Positions 24,132-32,886 of a stretch of 64,000 nucleotides of DNA are shown here, one piece after another. The position numbers were made by a program, and so were the translations under genes. The notes beneath the pieces were generated by a model. That model was not told where the DNA came from. It made no database searches and saw nothing but the letters and a program-made list of their open reading frames with translations. The DNA comes from an uncultured Bacteroides sp. (GTDB lineage Bacteria; Bacteroidota; Bacteroidia; Bacteroidales; Bacteroidaceae). Numbering within the stretch: position 1 is the stretch's first letter; each line of letters opens with the position of its first letter. The DNA lies in contig UQVZ01000010.1 of the NCBI GenBank assembly GCA_900544675.1, positions 1 to 64,000 of the forward strand, read 5' to 3'.

Positions 24132-25046
24132 TTACTGACAACAACACGGATCGTCACAATGACTTCCCGGCATTTCGCATTCTACGGTGCTGTGTTGAAT
24201 GCCGTGTTCGCGCAGCTCTTCTTTTACGGCGTGTTTTACCTTCTCCATCTCGGACAAGTCTTTCAATACAATGTGTATGGTGGCTGCATTTTCGGTAGTG
24301 CTTATTGCCCATACGTGAAAGTGATGGTAGCTTTCTACTCCGGGCACATGGGCAATGTGTTCCTCCACTTCATGCAGGTTGATGTTTTCGGGTACGGCAT
24401 CGAGCGAGAGGAAAAGGCTTTCTTTCAGCAGTTTCCAGGTCGAAATCAGAATCAGGAAGGCAATGACCAGACTGATGAGTGTATCAATCAGCACGAATCC
24501 GGTCAACATGATGATGATGCCCGAAATAACCACTCCTACAGAGACCAGTGTATCCATCGCCATGTGGAGAAAGGCGCCCCGTACGTTCAAATCGTGTTTC
24601 TGGCTTTTCATCAAGAGCCATGCCGTGACTCCGTTGACGATGATGCCAATACCTGCCGTCCATGATACGGCTGCACCCGAGACGTGTTCGGGCTCTTTAA
24701 GCTTATAGATGCTTTCGATGATGATGCCGCCTACGGCAATCAGCAGGATAATGGCGTTGAGCAACGATACCAGTACGGTGCTTTTCTTGTATCCGTAGGT
24801 GAAATGGTCGGTGCTGCGATGTTTCGACATACGGAAGGCGAAGAGCGAGAGCAGCAGGCTGAATACGTCGCTCAGGTTATGTCCGGCGTCGGAAAGCAGA
24901 CCCAGTGAGTTGAAGATGAAACCTGCACCTGCCTCGATGATGACAAAGAGCAGGTTGATGACGATGCATACGATGAAAATCGAGTTGAGCGATGTCAGCG
25001 TATGATTGTGTTCGTGTGCGTGTACGTGTACATGAGTGTGTGACAT
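24132..25046 (-). CDS. Cation diffusion facilitator, zinc-type exporter
   Basis: CDF proteins swap cytoplasmic Zn2+ or related ions for protons at the inner membrane. I chose the ATG at 25046 because it begins with a His-rich tail, MSHTHVHVHAHEHNH, typical of zinc carriers. The longer frame to 25154 includes the promoter. Six membrane segments are visible. The metal-site residues are HNLSD in helix 2 and HMAMD in helix 5. A cytoplasmic domain follows (~205-305), and the C terminus carries Cys and His (HCDDPCCCQ). The HD pair in both helices is the usual signature for zinc selectivity. Confidence 0.9.
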   Translation of the reverse strand: MSHTHVHVHAHEHNHTLTSLNSIFIVCIVINLLFVIIEAGAGFIFNSLGLLSDAGHNLSDVFSLLLSLFAFRMSKHRSTDHFTYGYKKSTVLVSLLNAIILLIAVGGIIIESIYKLKEPEHVSGAAVSWTAGIGIIVNGVTAWLLMKSQKHDLNVRGAFLHMAMDTLVSVGVVISGIIIMLTGFVLIDTLISLVIAFLILISTWKLLKESLFLSLDAVPENINLHEVEEHIAHVPGVESYHHFHVWAISTTENAATIHIVLKDLSEMEKVKHAVKEELREHGIQHSTVECEMPGSHCDDPCCCQ

Positions 25047-25069
25047 AATTGTTGGTTTTTTATTTGCTG

Positions 25070-25101
25070 CAAAGGTAAGCCGAATCTTCAGGATGGTCAA
25101 T
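25070..25101 (-). promoter_or_regulatory. Promoter of the CDF gene
   Basis: On the minus strand TACCTTTG (25070-25077) follows ATTG (25098-25101) after 20 bp. The -7 box is perfect and the -33 box is one base off consensus. The predicted transcript start leaves a short leader before the ATG at 25046. Confidence 0.6.
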
Positions 25102-25265
25102 ACCCGAAAGTGTTGATTTTGCATGAGAAAGCCTTGTTTGCAACTTGGTTGCAATGGAATAAGGCCTTAAATACTAAATAATGTAAAAAAGAGAGGGCGA
25201 ACAGCTATACATTGAGTTATTTATATTTACTTTGAAAATGTTTAAGGTCAAATATAGAAAAAGCT

Positions 25266-25442
25266 ATGAACGAATTAATTGCAAAAATCAAGGAATTGAA
25301 CGAAACCTTACTTGCAGATGCCGAATTGCAGGCATCGAAAGGTAACAAAGCTGCCGGTACACGTGCCCGCAAAGTTTCTTTGGAATTGGAAAAGGTATTG
25401 AAAGAATTTAGAAAAGTGTCTTTAGAGGAATCTAAAAAATAA
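25266..25442 (+). CDS. Histone H1-like small protein (Hc1 type)
   Basis: The 58-residue product reads MNELIAKIKELNETLLADAE at its start, then a GNKAAGTRARKVSLELEKVLKEF segment, and ends KVSLEESKK. This is the Bacteroidetes histone H1-like pattern: a Lys-rich, helical, nucleoid-associated protein. It is monocistronic, with its own start 22 codons or more from anything else, and a strong terminator follows. It would bind DNA without sequence specificity. The short size is normal for the group. Confidence 0.85.
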   Translation: MNELIAKIKELNETLLADAELQASKGNKAAGTRARKVSLELEKVLKEFRKVSLEESKK

Positions 25443-25463
25443 CGATTCTTTCACGTGGTATGA

Positions 25464-25515
25464 AGAGGTTGTACCATCCGGTCTTTTTGGGGTCCGATGG
25501 TATAGCCTCTTTTTA
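25464..25515 (+). terminator. Terminator after the histone H1-like gene
   Basis: AGAGG...CCATCCGG (from 25464) pairs with CCGATGG...CCTCT (to 25510), allowing two G-U pairs. A run of five T follows. It ends 24 bp before the kinase gene, separating the two transcripts. Confidence 0.75.
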
Positions 25516-25538
25516 ATTGGTAGTGAGCGGGTGTCTTT

Positions 25539-28500
25539 ATGCGGATTATACGGTATATAGCTTGGTTGGGAGTGGGGCTCGTATGGCTCTGTTCGGCTTG
25601 CGGCGGGCAGGTCGGACGGATGGAGTCGTGGTGTCAGGCCGATTCGTTGAACCGCCTTGCCTATGATTTGCGTTACCGCGACCTGGACCGGTCTGTAGAA
25701 GCCGCTCAAGAGGCGTTCAGGTTGGCCGACGGTAATTCCGACCTTCGTGCCGAAGCCTTGAACAACGAGGCTTTCTGTGCCTTTATGCGCATGGACTTCG
25801 AGCGTGCGGAACGTCTTTACCTTCAGGCTTCGGAAACCGGGGATAATGAGATAGAACGCCTGATAGCGGATGTGGGGAGGATGAAGATATGTCAGCGCAC
25901 GGCCATGAACAAGGAGTTTTATGATTATCGGAATAACGCCCTGCGGCGGATGAGCCGTATCCGTGAGGACGAAAGCCAGATAACCGACGCGCACACCAGG
26001 CTTCGTCTGAACTACGGAGTCTCGGAGTTTTACATCGTTTCGGGGATTTATTTTTATTACCTTCAGCAGCAGGACGCTTCGTTGCAGGCGATTGATGCCA
26101 TTGACGTGGACGCTATCCGGAGCGATACGGCGCAATGGCTGTATTATGCGTATATGCGTGGCTCGGGAGGCATGTACGAAGCGCCTACACGCGAGGAGTT
26201 GCTTGCGGGCGAATTGAATTACCTGGCCAATTGCCTGATGGTGAGCCGGGCAAAGGGATATGTTTATTTCGAGGCGAATGCCTTGCAGGCGCTTGCCGAA
26301 CTGTTGAATTTCAGGCAGAACCGCGAGATTCTTTCCCGGAGCAGTTCGGGCGTGTTGCGTCTCGTCAACGATAAAGGCCTGCCTCTCGACAGCCTTCCGC
26401 TTTCGTACGCGCGTCGGGCGTTGGCTTTGTTCAAGCGATACGGCGACTGGTATCAGATATCGGGCACTTACCGCACGATTGCCACCTATTATAATTATAT
26501 GGATTGTCCCGAAAAGGCGTTGCCCCACCTGGATACCGCCTTGCATTACGTCAATCTGCATCACGAGAAATATTACCATTGCACCGATACGCTCGACCGC
26601 TTGCGCACCTATATCCCTGACAATGACCGCTCCATTGAGCTGAAATGGATTACAGACGAAGGCATCAAGACCGTTCCCGAATGGATTTTGCGCTTGCGCG
26701 AGCAGTTGAGCCGCACTTATTCGGCTATGGGGATGAAGCGTGAGTCCGACTATAACCGCAACATTTATCTCGACCTGCTGGATTATACGCGTCAGGACAA
26801 GTTGCTGGAAAGCCGTTATACAGCCTTGGAGAGCGAGACGAAGCAGCTCAATGCCTTGTTGTTTCTGGTCTTGCTGGCATTGGGCGTACTGATTGTGCTC
26901 TTCGTGATACTAAACCGCAGATGGAAGAAGCGTAACCGGTTGTATCTGTCGGTGCTGAAGCAGGTGTTCGGCCTGTGTCGTAAAATCATCTCGGCGGTAC
27001 CGGCTTCTGCCCGTGATATGGATGCGGTGGTCGGGTCGGTCTTGTCGGCGGTAAGGGAAGATTTCCTTCGTATCTTTGGTGCGGAGGATATGCAGATTTT
27101 CTTAAAGGACGAAAATACAGACGCCTTGCCCGATGCTTCTTCTTTTCCGCATGCTGAAGGAGCATCGGTCTTTCGCCTTGATTTGATTGCGCCCGAGGAC
27201 GAGCATGTTATCGGATGTGTGTGGCTGGCATCGAAGCGCCCCTTATCCAAAGAAGGGAAGTTCCTGTTGCAACTGGTTTCGCCTTACTTGGCATGGGCAT
27301 TGGTCAACGGAGCCAATCTGGTGTCGCTGGAAGAAGAACGGAGGCAGGTAGAGAAGGAGCAATATGTCCATCAGCAGCATCTGGCGGAGAACAAGAAAGA
27401 GAATGCGGTGAAGAAAGCCTGTCTGGCTATTGTGACCGGCATTGTGCCTTACATTGACAGGGTCGTTAATGAAGTGCACAAGTTGAAGTCGGCTCCTTAC
27501 GCGCGTCAGGCAGAGGTAAAGAAGGGCAAGTATGTCTATATTGACGAACTGATAGCGCGTATCAATGAGTACAACGATATCCTGGCGCTTTGGATTAAGA
27601 TGCGCCGGGGAGTGGTAAGCCTGAACATCGAAAACTTTGCATTAAGCGAATTGTTTGACATGATAGGCAAGGGAAGGCGTTCTTTCGAGATGAAACATCA
27701 GCAGCTGGTGATTCATCCGACCGGTTCGGTGGTGAAAGCTGACCGTGCCTTAACCTTGTTCATGATAAATACCTTGGCTGAAAACGCACGGAAATATACG
27801 CCCGAAGGAGGACGTGTGGAACTGAAGGCCGAAGAGACGGACACATACGTGGAAATCTCTGTATCAGATAACGGGGCGGGGCTTTCAGCGGAAGATGTAC
27901 GCCGCATCTTGGATGAGAAAGTCTATGATTCGGGCACCATCGGGCTGGATACGGCAAGCGATGTACAATCGTTACGCAAGCAGAAAGGGCATGGCTTCGG
28001 GCTGATGAACTGTAAAGGCATTATCGAGAAATACCGGAAGACCAATGCGGTTTTCAGTGTATGCTGTTTCGATATCGAAAGTACGCCCGGTAAAGGAAGC
28101 CGGTTCTACTTCCGTCTGCCCAAAGGTTTAAGGCGGGTCTTGTGCGTAGCAGGTGCCTTGTGGCTGACATTGGCAGGGAGCGGATGCAGTCATACTCAGG
28201 CGACGGTGGGGGAGGATGCGTCCCGTCAAGTGGCAGCATACGACAGCTTGCTGGCTATAGCTAATGATTATGCCAACTTGGTGTACGAATGCAATGTAGG
28301 AGGCTATTATGCCGATGCGCTGGTGTATGCCGATAGCGTGCTTTATTATCTGAATGCACACTATGTGCGCTATTCCGGATACGATGCCCCTTTGCTGCAA
28401 TTGTATCGGAGCGACCATGTGATAACCGAACAAGACTGGCTGGATAAAGAGTTCGATACTGATTATTATATCTTGCTGGATGTGCGGAACGAGGCGGCGG

Positions 28501-29954
28501 TGGCAGCTTTAGCCATCAAAGATTTTCCTACCTATTATTATAATAACCTTGCCTATACCTCGCTTTATAAGCAAATCAGCAAAGACCGTTCGCTGGAGCA
28601 GTATTGTGTGCAGATGCGCCAGTCGGCTAACAATAAGATGATAGCGTTGGCATTGCTCGTGTTGCTGGCTGTGATTTGTCTGGTAGGTTATTATTTGTTG
28701 TATTGGCGGCACCGTCTGCATTACCGTTATAATATGGAGCAGGTGTTTGTTATCAATCGGGTTATTTTTGCTTCTACGCGGCTCAATGCTGAAGGCGAGA
28801 TTATGTCGGATGTATTGTTGGCTCAGTTAGGCCATGAGTTGAACGAGCTTTTTCCTGTCTTTGCGTTGGGGTTGGCGCTCTTCGACGAAGATTCGTCCGC
28901 GTTGCATTGGCATTTTTCAGAGGAAGCCGATTCCGATGAGGCGCGTACCCTTATGTCGCGTTGTTGGGAAAAACGGGTGGTGACGTGCGGAGACTCGTCG
29001 GGATGGGTCGCCTTGCCGCTTCGGCTGGAGGTGGGCGGAGAGAACCATCATACGGGAGTGTTTGCCCTGCGCACCCTGCCGCAAGGGTTGGACGAGGAAG
29101 ATATCTTGCTAGTTGAGCTGGTCGTAGATTATCTGGCCGTAGTGCTCTATAACGCCGTGGTGCGGGTCCGTCAGAAGTACAACGACATCGAGTTGGCGCA
29201 GGATGATGCCCGTCGGGCATTGTATGAGGAGAATATGTTGCATGTACAGAATATGGTGCTCGACAATTGCCTTTCCACCATCAAGCATGAAACCATTTAT
29301 TATCCCAACCGGATTAAGCAGATTATCGACCGGCTGAACGAAGGCAAGGTGGCTTCGGAAGCGGAAGACCACGAGCAGTTGCAGACGGTAGACGAGCTGG
29401 TGAATTATTATAAGGATATTTTGGGTTTGCTCAGTTCGTGTGCGGCACGTCAGTTGGATGAGGTTACGTTCAGGCGTACCGAAGTCAGTTCGGAATACCT
29501 GGATGAAAAGCTTTGCCGTTATTTCCGGAAAGTAAGCCGTAAATTGCCTTTCGGGCTTACGCTTGACACCCGGGTTCCTGCCGGCTTGATTATGTCGGGC
29601 GATGCAGTACTCTTGGAGTTTTTATTCGAGAATCTGATTAACGAAGCGGTGCGTTATGCCGAAGCCGGCACAATTCGGGTATCAGCCAGTGCCGGTCATA
29701 ACGGTTTTGTGCAGTTCCGATTTACCGATACACGCCGTACGTTTACTCAAGAAGAGTTGAACGGTCTGTTCTATCCATCCCTTTCGCGCATGTATGCCGG
29801 TACGGGCAATGAATTGGTAGGCACAGAGTTTCTCGTATGTAAGCAGATTATCCGTGACCACGATGAGTTTGCAGGCAGGAGAGGATGCCGCATCAATGCC
29901 TGTCCCGAGCCCGAAGGCGGCTACACGGTATGGTTTACTATTCCGCAGAAATAA
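25539..29954 (+). CDS. Giant double sensor histidine kinase (two fused lipoprotein-type kinases)
   Basis: The 1471-residue protein reads as two sensors joined head to tail. Half 1 has a lipobox-like start (LCSAC), TPR-like helices (~35-400), a membrane segment (~437-457) and a GAF-like region. Its intact HATPase domain (~730-855) has N box NTLAENARKYT, DNGAGL and GHGFGL. Half 2 begins at ~862 with a second signal-like helix and lipobox (LAGSGC), then an extracytoplasmic helical sensor, a membrane segment (~1037-1057), a GAF-like region and a clear H box, KHETIYYP (~1248). Its ATPase-like end keeps FENLINEAVRYA but has no DxGxG or GxG lobes. Half 1 lacks an obvious H-E-x-x-x-P box. The response regulator follows 125 bp downstream. 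These proteins match Bacteroides DUF5112/DUF5113 kinases. Confidence 0.75.
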   Translation: MRIIRYIAWLGVGLVWLCSACGGQVGRMESWCQADSLNRLAYDLRYRDLDRSVEAAQEAFRLADGNSDLRAEALNNEAFCAFMRMDFERAERLYLQASETGDNEIERLIADVGRMKICQRTAMNKEFYDYRNNALRRMSRIREDESQITDAHTRLRLNYGVSEFYIVSGIYFYYLQQQDASLQAIDAIDVDAIRSDTAQWLYYAYMRGSGGMYEAPTREELLAGELNYLANCLMVSRAKGYVYFEANALQALAELLNFRQNREILSRSSSGVLRLVNDKGLPLDSLPLSYARRALALFKRYGDWYQISGTYRTIATYYNYMDCPEKALPHLDTALHYVNLHHEKYYHCTDTLDRLRTYIPDNDRSIELKWITDEGIKTVPEWILRLREQLSRTYSAMGMKRESDYNRNIYLDLLDYTRQDKLLESRYTALESETKQLNALLFLVLLALGVLIVLFVILNRRWKKRNRLYLSVLKQVFGLCRKIISAVPASARDMDAVVGSVLSAVREDFLRIFGAEDMQIFLKDENTDALPDASSFPHAEGASVFRLDLIAPEDEHVIGCVWLASKRPLSKEGKFLLQLVSPYLAWALVNGANLVSLEEERRQVEKEQYVHQQHLAENKKENAVKKACLAIVTGIVPYIDRVVNEVHKLKSAPYARQAEVKKGKYVYIDELIARINEYNDILALWIKMRRGVVSLNIENFALSELFDMIGKGRRSFEMKHQQLVIHPTGSVVKADRALTLFMINTLAENARKYTPEGGRVELKAEETDTYVEISVSDNGAGLSAEDVRRILDEKVYDSGTIGLDTASDVQSLRKQKGHGFGLMNCKGIIEKYRKTNAVFSVCCFDIESTPGKGSRFYFRLPKGLRRVLCVAGALWLTLAGSGCSHTQATVGEDASRQVAAYDSLLAIANDYANLVYECNVGGYYADALVYADSVLYYLNAHYVRYSGYDAPLLQLYRSDHVITEQDWLDKEFDTDYYILLDVRNEAAVAALAIKDFPTYYYNNLAYTSLYKQISKDRSLEQYCVQMRQSANNKMIALALLVLLAVICLVGYYLLYWRHRLHYRYNMEQVFVINRVIFASTRLNAEGEIMSDVLLAQLGHELNELFPVFALGLALFDEDSSALHWHFSEEADSDEARTLMSRCWEKRVVTCGDSSGWVALPLRLEVGGENHHTGVFALRTLPQGLDEEDILLVELVVDYLAVVLYNAVVRVRQKYNDIELAQDDARRALYEENMLHVQNMVLDNCLSTIKHETIYYPNRIKQIIDRLNEGKVASEAEDHEQLQTVDELVNYYKDILGLLSSCAARQLDEVTFRRTEVSSEYLDEKLCRYFRKVSRKLPFGLTLDTRVPAGLIMSGDAVLLEFLFENLINEAVRYAEAGTIRVSASAGHNGFVQFRFTDTRRTFTQEELNGLFYPSLSRMYAGTGNELVGTEFLVCKQIIRDHDEFAGRRGCRINACPEPEGGYTVWFTIPQK

Positions 29955-30079
29955 AACGTGTGAGTGGAACAGGCTGGATGCCCAAATTATTGGTTATCCA
30001 CTTGCAGATATCACGGATTTTTGAGAACATTGCATGTAAATTGAGCCTAATTTAAATATTTAATTCTGCCAACGGATTT

Positions 30080-30802
30080 ATGGAGAAATTTAAAGTCATC
30101 ATCGTTGAAGATGTAAAATTGGAATTGAAAGGTACGGAAGAAATTTTCCGTCACGAGATACCTAATGCGGAAGTGATAGGAACAGCTATGACCGAAGCTG
30201 AATTCTGGACTTTGCTCGAACAGCAGACTCCTGACTTGGTCTTGCTTGATTTGGGACTGGGAGGGTCTACTACGATTGGAGTGTCTATTTGTGCTCGTTT
30301 GCACAAGGAACGTCCTGAACTGAAAGTGTTGATATTTACAGGTGAAGTGTTGAACGAAAAGCTTTGGGTGGATGCTTTGAATGCCGGGGCGGACGGAATT
30401 ATCCTGAAGACCGGCGAATTGTTGACGGCTACCGATGTGGAAGCGGTTATGGCTGGCAAGAAGCTGGTGTTCAATTATCCGATACTGGAAAAGATAGTGG
30501 AACGTTTCAAGCAATCGGTCCTTGCCGAGCAACGCCGCCAGGAGGCGCTTATCGATTACGACATTGATGAGTACGATGAACGCTTGTTGCGCCACCTTGC
30601 CTTAGGCTATACAAAAGAGATGATAACCAATTTGAAAGGGATGCCTTTCGGGGTGAAATCCATTGAGAAGCGTCAGAATGACTTGATAAACTGTTTGTTC
30701 CGTTCCGATGAGCGGACAGGTGTGAATGCCTGCCGCTTGGTGACCCGTGCCTTTGAGTTGCGCATCCTGGATATTGATAACTTGGAACCCGACGATGAAT
30801 AG
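30080..30802 (+). CDS. Response regulator with REC and helix-turn-helix-like output domain
   Basis: Partner of the kinase upstream. The receiver domain (~1-125) has acidic residues E10/D11, the phospho-acceptor Asp57 (LLDLGLGG), Thr87 (LIFTGE) and Lys110 (ILKTGE). The C-terminal part (~165-240) contains RLLRHLALGYTKEMITNLKGMPFGVKSIEKRQNDL. Its layout is that of a LuxR/FixJ-type helix-turn-helix, though the match is loose. The target genes are unknown. The next gene begins inside its last codons (30795), so the membrane protein is co-transcribed. Confidence 0.85.
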   Translation: MEKFKVIIVEDVKLELKGTEEIFRHEIPNAEVIGTAMTEAEFWTLLEQQTPDLVLLDLGLGGSTTIGVSICARLHKERPELKVLIFTGEVLNEKLWVDALNAGADGIILKTGELLTATDVEAVMAGKKLVFNYPILEKIVERFKQSVLAEQRRQEALIDYDIDEYDERLLRHLALGYTKEMITNLKGMPFGVKSIEKRQNDLINCLFRSDERTGVNACRLVTRAFELRILDIDNLEPDDE

Positions 30803-31502
30803 ACATTTCCTGCATCCCGCCACCCTGTTCTTCCTGCTTACGCTGCTTACGGCTTTCATGTCGTGGATAGGCAGCGTGTATGGCTGGGAAGGCGTGCAGA
30901 GCTTGCTTAGCGCCGAAGGGTTGCGCTGGCAGTTACGTCATGCGGTCACGGGGTTCTTGCAGGCACCTTTCTTGGGGCATTTGCTGATACTGGCATTCGG
31001 GGCAGGGTTGTGGATGCATGCGGGGTTGGGTAGCCTTTGCCTGCGTCTGTTCCGGAAGGACGGACGTTGTACGCGGAAGGAGAAGCGGGCTTTGTGTTGG
31101 AGTGTGGCATCGGGAGCGGTCTGTGTCATGGTAGGTATTCTCTTGGCATGGGGACCTTGGGGAATTGTGCGAAGCATTACGGGGGGACTGGATAATTCGC
31201 CTTTGGCAGATGGATGCTCTTACCTGCTGTCGCTGACAATCAGCCTGATGGCTATGGTGTATGCTTTTGCCGTCGATTATTACCGTACCGATCGTGATGT
31301 GGTGAGAGGTCTGTCGTACGGCTTTGTCCGTTTTTCCGGTTATTTCATCACCCTTTTCTTTGTGGTGCAATTCTTCACTTCGGTGCACTATACCGGCTTT
31401 GATGTATTTTTCGGAGTCGGTCCTGCGGCATTTCAAGCTTGTTATACGGTATGTGCTTTAGGCATGTTGCTTTTCTCTATGGATAGCCCTTCCAGAAGGT
31501 GA
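30795..31502 (+). CDS. Integral membrane protein resembling half of an AbgT-type transporter
   Basis: The start at 30795 (MNRHFLHPATLFFLLTLLTAF) overlaps the response-regulator stop by 8 bp. The 235 residues contain about six hydrophobic segments. The first ~100 residues (HPATLFFLLTLL, then VQSLLSAEGLRWQLRHAVTGF, LGHLLILAFGAGLWMHAGLGSL) resemble the N-terminal region of AbgT-family carriers, which are about twice as long. The rest does not look like AbgT. It may be a relic or a reduced carrier working with the two-component system. No function is assigned. Confidence 0.6.
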   Translation: MNRHFLHPATLFFLLTLLTAFMSWIGSVYGWEGVQSLLSAEGLRWQLRHAVTGFLQAPFLGHLLILAFGAGLWMHAGLGSLCLRLFRKDGRCTRKEKRALCWSVASGAVCVMVGILLAWGPWGIVRSITGGLDNSPLADGCSYLLSLTISLMAMVYAFAVDYYRTDRDVVRGLSYGFVRFSGYFITLFFVVQFFTSVHYTGFDVFFGVGPAAFQACYTVCALGMLLFSMDSPSRR

Positions 31503-31657
31503 TGGCATATATGAAACTGTCCTGAAGTATATCTTCGTTTGGGAAGCCTGCGCAGTGGCGGCGTATGGGCATTCGTTTTCTTAATTATATAAAGATGTTT
31601 ATATGATTAAAAAATGTAAAAAATAAGAGGGCTTCTCGTTTTGTCAAAGAAAAAGCG

Positions 31658-31665
31658 TATATTTG
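31658..31665 (+). promoter_or_regulatory. -7 promoter element of the TlpA-like gene
   Basis: TATATTTG matches TAnnTTTG, 33 bp before the ATG. The nearest upstream TTTG (31640) is only 14 bp away. Confidence 0.5.
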
Positions 31666-31698
31666 CTCGACGAAAATTATTTATAACAATCATAAAGT

Positions 31699-32793
31699 AT
31701 GAAAACATTTTTGTGGATGGCAACCGCCGGTGTATTGGCGCTTGCTTCATGTCAGAACAAACCGAGTTACACAATCAACGGTACAATTGCCGATGTAGCT
31801 GATGGTGAAATGGTGTATTTGCAGAACTTCGTAGATGGTCAGATGGTCAATCTTGATTCTGCTGTAGTTAAAGGTGGAGCTTTCCAGTTTAAGGGAGACG
31901 CAGACACAATCGCGATAAGCCGCATCGTGTCATACGCTCCGAAGGGCATCAGCTCTCCGGTATTTCTTGAAGCGGGAACCATTACCTTGGAATTGAACAA
32001 TGAATTGTCTAAAGTAGCTGGAACGGTTTGCAATGATGTTTACCAGAAATTCATTGAAGAATTCTATGCAATCAACAAAGAAATGCGTTCGTTGTACGAA
32101 CAGTCTCAGAATGATTCTTTGAGCGAAGACCAACGCAAGGCTGCTGAAGCACAACTTGAAGAAAAAGACAGCTTGAGCCGTGAGATTATTCTGAATACGA
32201 TTTCTTCGAATATCACAAACGTGGCTGGTGTGCAGTTGCTGACCCGTTTCTCCAGTTCATTCTCTCCCGAACAGATTCAGCCGCTGGTTGACCAGATTCC
32301 GGCATCTATCGCCGCTAACGTAGAAGGTGTAACCGAACTGAAAGAACAACTGGCTACTTTGGCAAAAACTGCTGTAGGTCAGAAATACATTGATTTTACT
32401 ATGAATACTCCTGAAGGTGAAAGCGTGAAATTGTCTGACTTCATCGGTAAGAACAAATATACTTTGATTGATTTCTGGGCAAGTTGGTGTGGTCCTTGCC
32501 GTGCAGAGATGCCGAATGTAGTAGCTGCTTACAACAAATACAAAGCAAAAGGTTTCGGTATTGTAGGCGTATCTTTGGACCGTGATGCTGAAGCTTGGAA
32601 ACAGGCTATCAAAGACCTGAAAATCACTTGGCCGCAGATGTCTGACCTGAAATTCTGGGATTGCGAAGGTGCTAAGCTGTATGGTGTACGTGCCATCCCC
32701 GCAACTGTATTGGTTGACCAGGAAGGTACAATCGTTGCACGCGACTTGCGTGGCGAAGACATTGCTAACAAGCTGAAAGAACTTTTGAAGTAA
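31699..32793 (+). CDS. TlpA-like thioredoxin lipoprotein with DUF4369 domain
   Basis: The 364-residue product has a lipobox (LALASC, Cys 19) and a DUF4369 domain (~22-120: YTINGTIADVADGEMVYLQNF). A helical linker follows, then a thioredoxin fold (~235-364) with the active site WASWCGPC (Cys ~261 and ~264) and the cis-Pro loop RAIPATVLV. It should reduce or rearrange disulfides of envelope proteins. This class is abundant in Bacteroidetes, and the exact partner is not known. It shares its DUF4369 part with the lipoprotein at 41108-41809. Confidence 0.9.
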   Translation: MKTFLWMATAGVLALASCQNKPSYTINGTIADVADGEMVYLQNFVDGQMVNLDSAVVKGGAFQFKGDADTIAISRIVSYAPKGISSPVFLEAGTITLELNNELSKVAGTVCNDVYQKFIEEFYAINKEMRSLYEQSQNDSLSEDQRKAAEAQLEEKDSLSREIILNTISSNITNVAGVQLLTRFSSSFSPEQIQPLVDQIPASIAANVEGVTELKEQLATLAKTAVGQKYIDFTMNTPEGESVKLSDFIGKNKYTLIDFWASWCGPCRAEMPNVVAAYNKYKAKGFGIVGVSLDRDAEAWKQAIKDLKITWPQMSDLKFWDCEGAKLYGVRAIPATVLVDQEGTIVARDLRGEDIANKLKELLK

Positions 32794-32804
32794 TTTCTTT
32801 GATT

Positions 32805-32862
32805 CCTAATATATAAAAAGAGGTGTGTCTGCAGAAGGGCACACCTCTTTTTATATATTAGG
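32805..32862. terminator. Very strong bidirectional terminator
   Basis: Perfect 23-bp arms (32805-32827 and 32840-32862) around a 12-nt loop, with five A and five T in the stem. It lies between the convergent TlpA-like and hisB genes and serves both. Confidence 0.9.
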
Positions 32863-32886
32863 CTGTAAGGGCAGGGAAGGGAACTG

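Noticed and set aside
25422..26579. Antisense 385-codon frame over the start of the double kinase
   Set aside because: It crosses the terminator and the start of a well-supported gene and has no domain pattern.
27900..28200. The double kinase as two genes joined by a sequencing error
   Set aside because: The frame is continuous and the junction reads smoothly from the ATPase end into the second signal helix; no repeat-run of bases suggests an indel.
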